Origin: Sinorhizobium sp.
Lineage (GTDB): Bacteria; Pseudomonadota; Alphaproteobacteria; Rhizobiales; Rhizobiaceae
Direction: 5' to 3'
Length of the DNA: 9,017 nucleotides
Assembly: GCA_031178305.1 (NCBI GenBank)
Contig: JAPSJG010000127.1
Location: 1 to 9,017 of the forward strand
Both the position numbers and the translations under genes were made by a program. The notes below the pieces were generated by a model. That model was not told where the DNA came from. It saw nothing but the letters and a program-made list of their open reading frames with translations, and searched no databases. This document shows, in pieces, positions 1 through 6,640 of the stretch (position 1 is its first letter; every line of letters starts with the position of its first letter).

Positions 1-100
1 GTAAAATCAGATAAGGCATATTATGGAACTAAGCTATTGATTTCACGAGGCAATCAAAAATCCAGAGCGTTTCTCGCTTTCGTCTCCATTGGTGGTGCTG

Positions 101-538
101 TTACTCGGCGTAGAAGTTAAACGTTCCGCACAAGCCGGGGCTATAGAGTTGGGCAATGACGCCGGAGTAGTCCTTATGAATCACCCTCGCCTCGAGCGTC
201 AGCAGCCTGCTCTCGATGGTCATTGTGATCAGGAGGATGAGAACGACAATCACGATAATCGCCATCCAGACATCCTGCAGTTGCTTGGCTTCCTTCCACT
301 CCGCAGTGAGCCACAGGTCGATCTCGGCCGGCTCCGTCACCACGCGCGGCGCTCCAGCGCCGGCGAATCCCCAAAAAACTCGTGGTTGTATCAATGCCTC
401 AAAAGGTTGTATTTTGCTCACGCTGCTGATCAGTGCATACCCAATACGCGTGCTCGACGCAGGTCGAGAAGATCCAACTTTCCATGACAGAGGAAGCCCC
501 AGCCGTCTGACAGGCGGCCGCGGGATGCCGCGTTTCAA
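101..538 (-). other. Open frame with one membrane segment, possible permease-tail remnant (doubtful)
   Basis: Positions 1-584 contain no gene I can support. The one item of note is this 145-codon minus-strand frame. Its residues 91-107 form a strongly hydrophobic helix (WMAIIVIVVLILLITMT) followed by a charged stretch (ESRLLTLEAR). That arrangement resembles the C-terminal end of NitT/TauT-type ABC permeases, but this is an impression from pattern only. The N-terminal half is Pro/Arg-rich and looks non-coding, and there is no ribosome binding site before the ATG. It could be a decayed gene end or chance. The first 70 bases of the window are clearly more AT-rich than the rest. Confidence 0.2.
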
Positions 539-572
539 ATTCGCCGGCGCGTTTTCTCGCGCGCCCCCAATG

Positions 573-580
573 AAGGAGGT
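573..580 (+). promoter_or_regulatory. Shine-Dalgarno site that sets the lectin start
   Basis: AAGGAGGT is a full match to the 16S anti-SD. It ends four bases before GTG at 585, in frame with the lectin. This favours GTG 585 over the ATG at 570, which overlaps the upstream side of the site, and over the ATG at 216, whose extra codons look non-coding. Confidence 0.75.
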
Positions 581-584
581 TCAG

Positions 585-1532
585 GTGGACGCAATTACTG
601 TTCAAGTCGGGGACCAGATCGCATTCCCGAGTGGTGAAATCTCACCCGGCACAACGATGCAATTCAACCAATGGGCGATGAGTCCGAATGGATTGTATGT
701 ACTAATAATGCAGGGAGACGGCAATTTGGTGCTGTACCAGGTCGATGGGGCGCCGCCCATGTCGAACTCCAGCTTCCAGGGCTACCCCATATGGGCGTCG
801 CAAACGGACTACGGCATCCCCTTGGTCTTCGATGTTCAGACTGACGGCAATCTCGTCATCTACGATGAGACCGACGGTTCGAACAAAGTGATGTGGGCTT
901 CAAACACGCAGAACTCCTCCCCCGCTTATCTAGCGGTGCAGGACGATGGTAACGTCGTCTATTACGACACTTCCGGGAACGCGTTCTGGGCCACGAATTC
1001 CTCTGTCTGGATGCCGGGAATCGTGCCAACATTGTCGGACGGTGCTATCGGCCGGTTCGACTTCAAAAACGTTGCCTGGCGCAACGCCAATAATGAGGGC
1101 GACAATGGGTCGGTGCCAACAGTTTCGTTAAACTCCAACTCCTTCACGGTATCCGGCGGCTTTCAGTGGCAAGACCATGAGATCGGCTCGGGACAAGGCA
1201 GCATCAACATCCAAGTCTCATTGATGCCGGCAACGTGCTCGGTGACGGCACAAATCGCGGGGCGTCCCTTTGGTGAGTTCAGCTTCTCGGGATCGGGAAG
1301 TTGGCAACTGACTTCGGGGGACGAACCCGTCTTGACGTGTACTCTCGCTGACGGGACGGTTATGACCATAAGCACCTTTGACGGGGGCGGCATCTGGTAC
1401 CCTGGAGTCGAGGTCGACTATTCGGCTGAGCCGGCCGGCTTTGAACTTTGCTTCGAAAACATGTCCAGCGCTTCGGCTGCCGTGGTCGCTGCGCAGGAGG
1501 CGCGCGAGTCTCCGCTAAGGCGCGCGGTCTGA
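585..1532 (+). CDS. B-type (mannose-binding) lectin domain protein with unknown C-terminal domain
   Basis: Predicted 315-residue protein. Residues about 5-140 form a bulb-type (monocot mannose-binding, MMBL) lectin domain. All three QxDxNxVxY sugar-binding motifs are visible: QGDGNLVLY (43-51), QTDGNLVIY (85-93) and QDDGNVVYY (119-127), each followed by a W-A-S/T strand end. Residues about 155-285 are Gly/Ser/Asn-rich, look beta-stranded, and contain Cys 218, 252 and 289; I do not recognise this domain. The last 25 residues are Ala/Arg-rich. The GTG start is chosen for the strong AAGGAGGT just upstream. No signal peptide is seen from this start or from ATG 570. Bacterial proteins with this fold include lectin-like bacteriocins (LlpA, which has two such domains and usually no signal peptide) and surface adhesins; which applies here is open. 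A weak -35/-10 pair (TTGTAT at 386, TATTTT at 410, 18-bp spacer) lies upstream. Base composition is less GC-biased than the copper cluster, suggesting a separate origin. Confidence 0.85.
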   Translation: MDAITVQVGDQIAFPSGEISPGTTMQFNQWAMSPNGLYVLIMQGDGNLVLYQVDGAPPMSNSSFQGYPIWASQTDYGIPLVFDVQTDGNLVIYDETDGSNKVMWASNTQNSSPAYLAVQDDGNVVYYDTSGNAFWATNSSVWMPGIVPTLSDGAIGRFDFKNVAWRNANNEGDNGSVPTVSLNSNSFTVSGGFQWQDHEIGSGQGSINIQVSLMPATCSVTAQIAGRPFGEFSFSGSGSWQLTSGDEPVLTCTLADGTVMTISTFDGGGIWYPGVEVDYSAEPAGFELCFENMSSASAAVVAAQEARESPLRRAV

Positions 1533-1551
1533 TTAGGTCTGTTGAGGCCAG

Positions 1552-1581
1552 GATCGGCATGACAACAGCATCATGCCGGTC
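1552..1581 (+). terminator. Stem-loop after the lectin gene
   Basis: GATCGGCATGA and TCATGCCGGTC form an 11-bp stem with one G-T wobble and an 8-base loop, starting 19 bases after the lectin stop codon. No T-tract follows on the plus strand, so it is not a textbook intrinsic terminator. It could act as a 3' stabilising or Rho-assisted hairpin. Confidence 0.35.
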
Positions 1582-1624
1582 CGGGTAAAATGACGAGGTT
1601 CGCCTTTGGCCCGCTCATTGCCGG

Positions 1625-2201
1625 GGCTTCCCGCACGGCACGGACGATGAGCCGATCCGATCCGGCGATCCGGCGGTGATGCAGCGCATTGTTACCCGCA
1701 TCGAGGAGCTGGCGCTTTCCATCGACCGGATGAAAGCCGCCAACGCGATCATCCGGCGCATGGAGAAAGACCTTTCCCAGCGAGGAGGACATGATTGCCG
1801 CCGTTGTGGCTCGTACCGGCCTTTCCACTGACGCCGCAGCCAGAAGCATCAAGTTAGCGCCGTGGCAGTCCCGGCGCGGCTTCACCACGGCCAACAGCCG
1901 CGCCGAGCTCCGCCGCCTGCAGCAACGCCTTGCGGCGCTTGCAAAGTTGAAGGAACGCGGCACCCAAAGCCAGGAGGTCGAGACGAGCGCAGGCGCCGTC
2001 GAGATCAAGGAGAACGCCGGCAGTGCGCGCATCCAATTGATATTTCCCGGCAAGCCGGACGACCCGACGCGGCGTGTGTTGAAGGCAAACGGCTTCCGCT
2101 GGTCGCCGTCGCAGGGCGCTTGGCAACGGCACTTGAACGAGTCCGGACGCTACGCCGCCTAGCGCGTGTTGAAGACGATCAGCGGCGCAAACGCCGCCTG
2201 A
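1625..2201 (+). pseudogene. DUF3560-like protein, C-terminal remnant with frameshift and amber codon
   Basis: Three blocks match what I know of the C-terminal half of DUF3560 proteins of alphaproteobacterial plasmids. They are a coiled-coil block (SGDPAVMQRIVTRIEEL then DRMKAANAIIRR, read from 1664 in one frame), a middle block (AVVARTGLS through RRLQQRLAALAKLKERG, read in another frame from 1782) and the tail IFPGKPDDPTRRVLKANGFR with WSPSQGAWQRHL. The frame changes at 1772-1784, near TTTCCC, so the gene is frameshifted. An in-frame TAG at 2160-2162 interrupts the tail; translation past it reads RVLKTISGANAA and stops at 2201, so the original C-terminus probably lay there. The N-terminal half is missing: upstream of about 1625 I find no matching sequence. 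From ATG 1791 a 123-residue peptide could still be made, but this is more likely a decaying remnant. The family's role is unknown; it is typically found with plasmid antirestriction genes. Confidence 0.65.
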
Positions 2202-2236
2202 TTACTCGCCCAAAATCCCGAGAAAGGACACTTCCG

Positions 2237-2447
2237 ATGGTCGACACGATCTATTCCGCCATGGAGTTTTACGGCAACGGCGACCCCTATTTTGGCGGCA
2301 CTGCCGCCGCTTGGGCGCTATACAAGACCGAGGACGGCGGGGCACGCTTCCATCAGCGCCGCCGAGGCGCATCGCCGGAAATTGGTCATGGCTTATCTTC
2401 CGACCGAATCCTCAGCACTGAGAAGAGAGCCGCCCGCGCCGACATGA
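2237..2447 (+). pseudogene. Small hypothetical protein of plasmid type, frameshifted
   Basis: ATG 2237 has a good ribosome binding site (AAAGGA at 2223-2228, 8-base spacer). The first frame reads MVDTIYSAMEFYGNGDPYFG and continues to ALYKTEDGG. The next frame then carries a protein-like sequence, SISAAEAHRRKLVMAYLPTE then SSALRREPPAPT, ending at TGA 2445-2447. Removing one G from the GGGG run at 2339-2342 joins the halves into an open frame of about 70 codons. If the shift is real, the first frame runs on through the dsbA antisense region to 2587 and makes a nonsense tail. I do not know the function; the position just downstream of the DUF3560 remnant suggests an old plasmid gene pair. A homopolymer sequencing error cannot be excluded. 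Confidence 0.6.
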
Positions 2448-2450
2448 CGG

Positions 2451-3269
2451 CTAACTCCCGCGCGCGGAGGCGATCAGTTTCTTCATGGTCGCCTCGTCGA
2501 GGAGTCCGCGGACGACCTCCTTTCCTACGACGAAGCTCGGCGTGCCGCCGATGCGCAGTGCCTCCGCAAGGGCGATATTGCGCTTGATGGCGGCGTCGAT
2601 CGCGCGGTCTAGCATGTCGGTCTTCAGACGCTCGACGTCGATCCCGACATCGGCGGCGACTTCGAGCGTCGAGGCCTCGGTGATGCGGCCCTCATAGGTC
2701 ATCATAGCCTGGTGAAAGGCGAGGTACTTTCCCTGCTTGCGGCTCGCCAGCGCGGCGCGGGCGGCGAAGACCGATCCGGGGTCGAGGATGGGATATTCCT
2801 TGAAGACGAGACGCAGTCCCGTGTCGGCGTTTTCGAGCCTGCCGAGCAGCGGTGCCGCCTGACGGCAATAGGGGCAGTTGTAGTCGAAGAACTCCACGAG
2901 AATGGCGTCGCATTGGGGATTCGTGCCGACCGGAGCGTCCGGGTCGTTGAAGATCTCATCTCGCCGCTCCGAGACCACGTTGGCCGCTTCGCTGTTGGTC
3001 GCCGCCTGTTGGCGCGCTTCCAGGCCTTTCACGGATTCAAGGAGTACCTCGGGGTTGGCGAGAATATAGGCATGAAGTTGCCGCTCGAGATCATCCGTCT
3101 TGCGAAGGGGCGGAAGGACGCCCGCGGCAAACAGTAGCGCCAGCCCGGAGAGCACGACCGACAGCGTCGCCGCCGCAACGGCACTGAACGCCAAGGCCCT
3201 GAGGCCTCGCCCCCGTGCTCCAGCGGAGTCCAGCTTGGAAGAGGCATTGTCGGGCGCTTCTGTTACCAT
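2451..3269 (-). CDS. DsbA-family thiol:disulfide oxidoreductase, membrane-anchored (ScsC/Com1-like)
   Basis: A 272-residue protein. Residues 24-52 form an N-terminal membrane anchor, so the body faces the periplasm. Residues 59-88 (ERQLHAYILANPEVLLE and onward) resemble the helical stalk that precedes the catalytic domain in Com1/ScsC-type proteins and mediates oligomerisation in some of them. The thioredoxin-fold domain has the active site FFDYNCPYC (Cys 132 and 135), an inserted helical domain (about 165-235), and the cis-proline loop GGTPSFVVG (Pro 244). An extra Cys at 120 sits just before the first core strand (NPQCDAILVEF), where relatives usually have Gly or Asp; it is near enough to the active site to be of interest. 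The ATG overlaps the end of the SCO gene by 7 bases (stop TAA at 3265-3263) and has AAAGGA at 3278-3283, so translation is probably coupled. It is the last gene of the cluster. Role inferred: oxidation or isomerisation of periplasmic disulfides under copper stress. Confidence 0.88.
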   Translation of the reverse strand: MVTEAPDNASSKLDSAGARGRGLRALAFSAVAAATLSVVLSGLALLFAAGVLPPLRKTDDLERQLHAYILANPEVLLESVKGLEARQQAATNSEAANVVSERRDEIFNDPDAPVGTNPQCDAILVEFFDYNCPYCRQAAPLLGRLENADTGLRLVFKEYPILDPGSVFAARAALASRKQGKYLAFHQAMMTYEGRITEASTLEVAADVGIDVERLKTDMLDRAIDAAIKRNIALAEALRIGGTPSFVVGKEVVRGLLDEATMKKLIASARGS

Positions 3270-3970
3270 GGGAGCGATCCTTTGAGCTTGTCCCAGAGGC
3301 CCGGCTGGGGGTGCGGATGTGGCTTCTGGGTCCGGTTTGTCAGCGCGTTGACGAAGACGACGAAATTGACAGGCTCGAACTTCAGCCCGTGGAAGCGGGC
3401 GCGGAGGCGGCCGTCCTGGTCGATCACGTGGGTGACGATCCCGTGCATCTGCATGCCGTCCTCGCCTTCGGTGAACTTGAGCCCGTAGGCCTCCGCGATC
3501 TTGCGGGTCGAGTCCTCGGGCTTGTCCGGCGCGGAAGTGAGGAAAATCCAGTTCTGAGGATCGAGCCCGTGCGCCTTGCCATAGTCGCGAAGGACCGGTC
3601 CGGCGTCGTGCCTCGGGTCGGCGGTGATGGTGACGAACTCGACCATCTCCTTCATCGGCGTCTCGTTGATCATCTTCTGGATTTCGGCGATCCGCTCCGC
3701 ATGCAGCGGACAGACATCCGGACAGTTGGTGTAGACGAAATTCAAGACGACGACCTTGCCGCGCAGGGCCTCAAGTCCGATGACGCGGCCGTCGGCATCC
3801 TGCAGCGTGAAGCCGGGCGCTTCGCTGTCCACGGGCTGGTAGTACTGTTCCTTGTCGCGAAGTTCGTGGTCGACCTCCTCGAGCGAGTGCGCCGCGGCGG
3901 GCGCGAGCGAGACGAACAACGCGGCGACCGCGAGCAGTGCCAGTCGCACCATACGCACTGGATACATCAT
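3263..3970 (-). CDS. SCO1/SenC family copper chaperone
   Basis: A 235-residue protein with a signal peptide or N-terminal anchor (MMYPVRMVRLALLAVAALFV, then APAAAHS) and a thioredoxin-like SCO domain. The copper-binding CxxxC is in NFVYTNCPDVCPLHAERI (Cys 83 and 87), and the conserved His is in HGIVTHVID (His 181). Known SCO proteins bind Cu(I)/Cu(II) through these three residues and deliver copper to, or reduce thiols of, cytochrome oxidase CuA; others serve in copper or redox homeostasis. No cytochrome oxidase gene is in the window, so a role in the copper-stress cluster is more likely. The start at 3970 is chosen because its ATG overlaps the TGA of the TlpA gene (ATGA) and AAGGGGAG lies 6 bases upstream (3977-3984); the longer open frame to 4063 is TlpA sequence read in another frame. 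The C-terminus is extended and His/Pro-rich (KPHPHPQPG, residues 217-225), possibly a further metal-binding patch. Confidence 0.92.
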   Translation of the reverse strand: MMYPVRMVRLALLAVAALFVSLAPAAAHSLEEVDHELRDKEQYYQPVDSEAPGFTLQDADGRVIGLEALRGKVVVLNFVYTNCPDVCPLHAERIAEIQKMINETPMKEMVEFVTITADPRHDAGPVLRDYGKAHGLDPQNWIFLTSAPDKPEDSTRKIAEAYGLKFTEGEDGMQMHGIVTHVIDQDGRLRARFHGLKFEPVNFVVFVNALTNRTQKPHPHPQPGLWDKLKGSLPW

Positions 3971-4614
3971 CGCGAACTCCCCTTGTTCATGGAGGCGGCG
4001 ACGCCTCCCGCTTTCCCTTCCACGATCGACATTAGGAACGCTATCATGTCCGGTGCGTCCCATTCGGCCGGGCCCATCAGGCGGCCGAGCTCCCGTCCCT
4101 CCTCGTTGATCAGGAGTGTCGTGGGCAATCCGACAGCCGCAAGGGCGGAAAGCGCCTGGCCCGAAACGTCGACGTGCACGGCGAGACGCCGCACCCCTAT
4201 CTCCGAGAAGAACGCCTTCACCGCCTCCGCTCCCTGGCGATCAACCGAGAAAGCGACGACCTGGAACCTGTCGCCGCCCAGCGCCGCCTGCAGTCGATCG
4301 AGGGTCGGCATCTCCTTGCGGCACGGCAGACACCAGGTCGCCCAGACGTTAAGCAGAACGACCTTGCCGCGGAACTCGGCGAGTGTGTGCGGCTGTCCGT
4401 CGACATCCGTGAACCCGAGGTCCGGGATCGGCTTCGGCGTGTCGTTCAGCGCGAAGCCTTTCCGCACATCCTCAGGTGCTGGTTGGGAGGGTTCCTGGAA
4501 CGCGAGAACGCCCGCAAGCCCGGCCAGACCTACAGCACCCAGCAGCAGAAGCGACCGACGGCGCATGGCAGACGCCGCAGAGGTCCTAGCGGTGTCGATG
4601 TCCATCTTGTTCAT
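3967..4614 (-). CDS. TlpA-like thioredoxin-fold protein, membrane-anchored
   Basis: A 215-residue protein. After a short basic N-terminus (MRRR at 17-20) a hydrophobic segment at 21-39 anchors it in the inner membrane. The TlpA/ResA-like domain starts near residue 63 (IPDLGFTDVDGQPHTLAEF), carries the active site NVWATWCLPCRKEMP (Cys 95 and 98) and the cis-proline GLPTT (Pro 164), and ends with a short tail. TlpA-type proteins reduce periplasmic dithiols, including those of SCO proteins and CuA in bradyrhizobia, which fits the SCO gene right behind it (4-base ATGA overlap). The start ATG 4614 also overlaps the DUF411 stop by 4 bases. ATG 4605 is an in-frame alternative three codons on. The reductant would normally be a DsbD/CcdA/ScsB-type protein, which is not in the window. 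Confidence 0.9.
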   Translation of the reverse strand: MNKMDIDTARTSAASAMRRRSLLLLGAVGLAGLAGVLAFQEPSQPAPEDVRKGFALNDTPKPIPDLGFTDVDGQPHTLAEFRGKVVLLNVWATWCLPCRKEMPTLDRLQAALGGDRFQVVAFSVDRQGAEAVKAFFSEIGVRRLAVHVDVSGQALSALAAVGLPTTLLINEEGRELGRLMGPAEWDAPDMIAFLMSIVEGKAGGVAASMNKGSSR

Positions 4615-5051
4615 TCCGTCGCGTAGACCTCCGGTGCCTTGCCGTCCTTCGGCACGGTGTAGATCACGAACGGTTCGGTCTTTGCGCCGGCCATGCCGGG
4701 CGAGCCCATCGGCATTCCCGGCAAGGTGATGCCGGCGATCGGGGGCTTCTCCTTGAGAAGCTTGCGGACGACGTTCACGGGGACGTGCCCGTCGACCACG
4801 TAGCCGTCGATGAACATCGTGTGGCAGCCCTGCATGTTTTCCGGCACGCCCGCCTTGCGGCTGATCTCGAGAAGGTCGTTGGTCGGCTTCACGTCGACGT
4901 TGAAGCCGTTGTCGCGCAGATAGGCGGCATAGCCCTCGCAGCAGCCGCATTGCGGGTTCTTGTAAAGCGTCGCCTGCAGCGGATCGGCGAGCGCTGGCGA
5001 GGCAAAGGCGACGAGAGCGGCGAGACTGGCGAAGCTGATTGAAGGGTTCAT
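4611..5051 (-). CDS. DUF411 copper-binding protein (CopG-type)
   Basis: A 146-residue periplasmic protein with a clear signal peptide (residues 1-22, ending PALA-D). It has the DUF411 hallmarks: YKNPQCGCC (Cys 35, 37, 38), QGCHTMFIDGY (Cys 76, His 77) and DGHVP (His 89), followed by GITLPGMPMGSPGM (Met-rich, residues 107-120), which closes the family domain. The best-studied members, called CopG in copper-resistance operons of Vibrio and Pseudomonas, have a thioredoxin-like fold, bind copper with the CxCC cysteines and are thought to be redox active. The start has AAGGAGAA at 5057-5064, 5 bases before the ATG. It lies 29 bases after the multicopper oxidase stop and overlaps the TlpA gene by 4 bases. 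The gene is full length with no missing ligand. Confidence 0.92.
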   Translation of the reverse strand: MNPSISFASLAALVAFASPALADPLQATLYKNPQCGCCEGYAAYLRDNGFNVDVKPTNDLLEISRKAGVPENMQGCHTMFIDGYVVDGHVPVNVVRKLLKEKPPIAGITLPGMPMGSPGMAGAKTEPFVIYTVPKDGKAPEVYATE

Positions 5052-5080
5052 TTCAGTTCTCCTTGAGCGGTTCTGCTTGT

Positions 5081-6541
5081 TCAGGCGACGCGCAGCACGG
5101 TCATCATCCCGGACATCTGGTGGTCCATGACATGGCAGTGCAGCATCCAGTCGCCGGGATTGTCGGCGACGAAGGCGACCTCGACGATGTCCTTCGGGGC
5201 CATCAACACTGTGTCCTGCCACTGGCGGTGCGGGACGGCCTTGCCGTTGCGGCTCAACACTTTGAGGCTGTACCCGTGGAAGTGCATCGGGTGCCACCAG
5301 GCGGTCTCGTTGCGCAGTGCCAGCACGACGCTGCGGCCCTGCTTGAATGTGAGCGCAGGCTCCATGCCGGCATGGCCATCTCCGGTCATCGACGTGTCGT
5401 TGATCGACCAGACCGCGCCGTGGCCCATTCCCATCATTCCACCGCCACCACCCATCATGCCCCGGCCCATCATCCCGCTCATACCGGACATTCCGGACAT
5501 GCTCATCATGCCGCCCTGGAGGGTCAGCGTGTGGCGCTCGGCAGAGGCGAGGTCCGGCTCCGGCAGGGGATTGTGGGTCAGTGCAACAGGCCCGTCGAAA
5601 GCGTGCGCGCGGATCGGCGGCCGCTCGTCGTACGCAATCTGCGTCAGCCGGTATGACAGGCCATCGTAGAAGTCATCGATGACGTCGTAGCGCCGCTCCG
5701 GCTCGCCCTCCAGATCGAGGACAAGATCGACGCGCATGGCCGGGCCGAGAAGGATGCGGCCGTGCTCCGGCTCGTGCGGATCGCAGGGCTGGCCGTCGAT
5801 CGCAACGACCATCGGTCGATGCCCCTCGAAACGCAGGGCCATGATCCGGGCCAGCGACGCGTTGACGAGGCGCAGGCGGACGCGCTCGCCAGCCCGGAAA
5901 GGCTCTGCCGCCGAGGCCCGGCCGTTGAGCGTCACCGTGTTGCCGACCCGGCCGGACATCGCCGCCTCCATCCAGTTGCCGAAGCGGGAGGCGATCCCTC
6001 CTCCGTCCGTCAGCCGCCAGTCGGATAGGAGCCAGAGAAGGTCACGGTCGACAGCGACGGGCTCACGATCCTCGACGATCACGGCTCCGGCGAGGCCGCG
6101 GCCGAGCTGTTCGAGGCTGTTCGCGTGCGGGTGATACCAGAAGGTTCCCGCATCCGGCGGCGTGAATTCGTAGACGAAGGTCTCGCCGGATTTGATCGGC
6201 GGCTGCGTCAGCCCAGGCACCCCGTCCATGGCATTGGGCAGCCGGATGCCGTGCCAGTGGACCGTCGTTTCCTGGTCGAGGCGGTTTTCGACGACTAGGC
6301 GAGCGCGCTCGCCCTGGCGAAGGCGCACGACCGAACCCGGAACCGTTCCGTTGTATGTCCAGACATCCGTTTCCGGCCTATCCGGACGAAGTCGTGTGCG
6401 GCCGGGCGCGGCGACGATGCGGTGGCCGTCGGACGGCGCGGACCGCGCGGGGAACGGTGCCAGCGCACTCGCCAGCAGAAGGCCCGCGCCGGCCTGGAGC
6501 AGACCACGGCGAGACACGAGACAATGGGATTCGCTATTCAC
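5081..6541 (-). CDS. Tat-exported multicopper oxidase (CueO/CopA/McoA type)
   Basis: A 486-residue, three-cupredoxin-domain oxidase. The N-terminus has a twin-arginine signal (SRRGLLQAGAGLLLAS, residues 10-25; cleavage near ARSA). All four copper motifs are visible: HWHG (95-98), HPH (137-139), HPMHFHG (417-423) and HCHVMDH (468-474), with Met 479 as likely T1 axial ligand, so T1 and the T2/T3 trinuclear site appear complete. Domain 3 begins with a Met-rich insert holding 12 Met in residues 345-372 plus His 374, comparable in idea to the Met-rich Cu(I) entry region of CueO. Expected reaction: oxidation of Cu(I) to less toxic Cu(II) in the periplasm with reduction of O2 to water. The start is GTG 6541, chosen for GGAAGGA 6 bases upstream and because the Tat motif then falls near the N-terminus; the ATG at 6607 would add 22 residues without a ribosome site. 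A 99-base gap separates it from the gene upstream. Confidence 0.93.
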   Translation of the reverse strand: MNSESHCLVSRRGLLQAGAGLLLASALAPFPARSAPSDGHRIVAAPGRTRLRPDRPETDVWTYNGTVPGSVVRLRQGERARLVVENRLDQETTVHWHGIRLPNAMDGVPGLTQPPIKSGETFVYEFTPPDAGTFWYHPHANSLEQLGRGLAGAVIVEDREPVAVDRDLLWLLSDWRLTDGGGIASRFGNWMEAAMSGRVGNTVTLNGRASAAEPFRAGERVRLRLVNASLARIMALRFEGHRPMVVAIDGQPCDPHEPEHGRILLGPAMRVDLVLDLEGEPERRYDVIDDFYDGLSYRLTQIAYDERPPIRAHAFDGPVALTHNPLPEPDLASAERHTLTLQGGMMSMSGMSGMSGMMGRGMMGGGGGMMGMGHGAVWSINDTSMTGDGHAGMEPALTFKQGRSVVLALRNETAWWHPMHFHGYSLKVLSRNGKAVPHRQWQDTVLMAPKDIVEVAFVADNPGDWMLHCHVMDHQMSGMMTVLRVA

Positions 6542-6547
6542 ATTCGA

Positions 6548-6554
6548 TCCTTCC
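6548..6554 (-). promoter_or_regulatory. Shine-Dalgarno site that sets the multicopper oxidase start
   Basis: GGAAGGA on the minus strand lies 6 bases before GTG 6541. It supports the GTG over the upstream in-frame ATG at 6607. Confidence 0.6.
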
Positions 6555-6640
6555 GATGATCGTCGATGACGGAACGCATGGGCGTCAATGCACACGCGTT
6601 CGTTCATCCGGCAGTATCGCTTGGTCGCGACAGCCGGAAC

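Noticed and set aside
216..584. N-terminal extension of the lectin gene to an ATG at 216
   Set aside because: The extra 123 codons look non-coding, and the strong AAGGAGGT sits directly before GTG 585.
3215..4729. Long plus-strand open frame (504 codons) antisense to the SCO and TlpA genes
   Set aside because: It is the GC-rich shadow of two well-supported minus-strand genes; its translation is Arg/Pro/Ser-rich with no recognisable domain.
4615..4950. Upstream extension of the TlpA gene to 4950
   Set aside because: It is the DUF411 gene read in another frame; ATG 4614 overlaps the DUF411 stop as expected for coupled genes.
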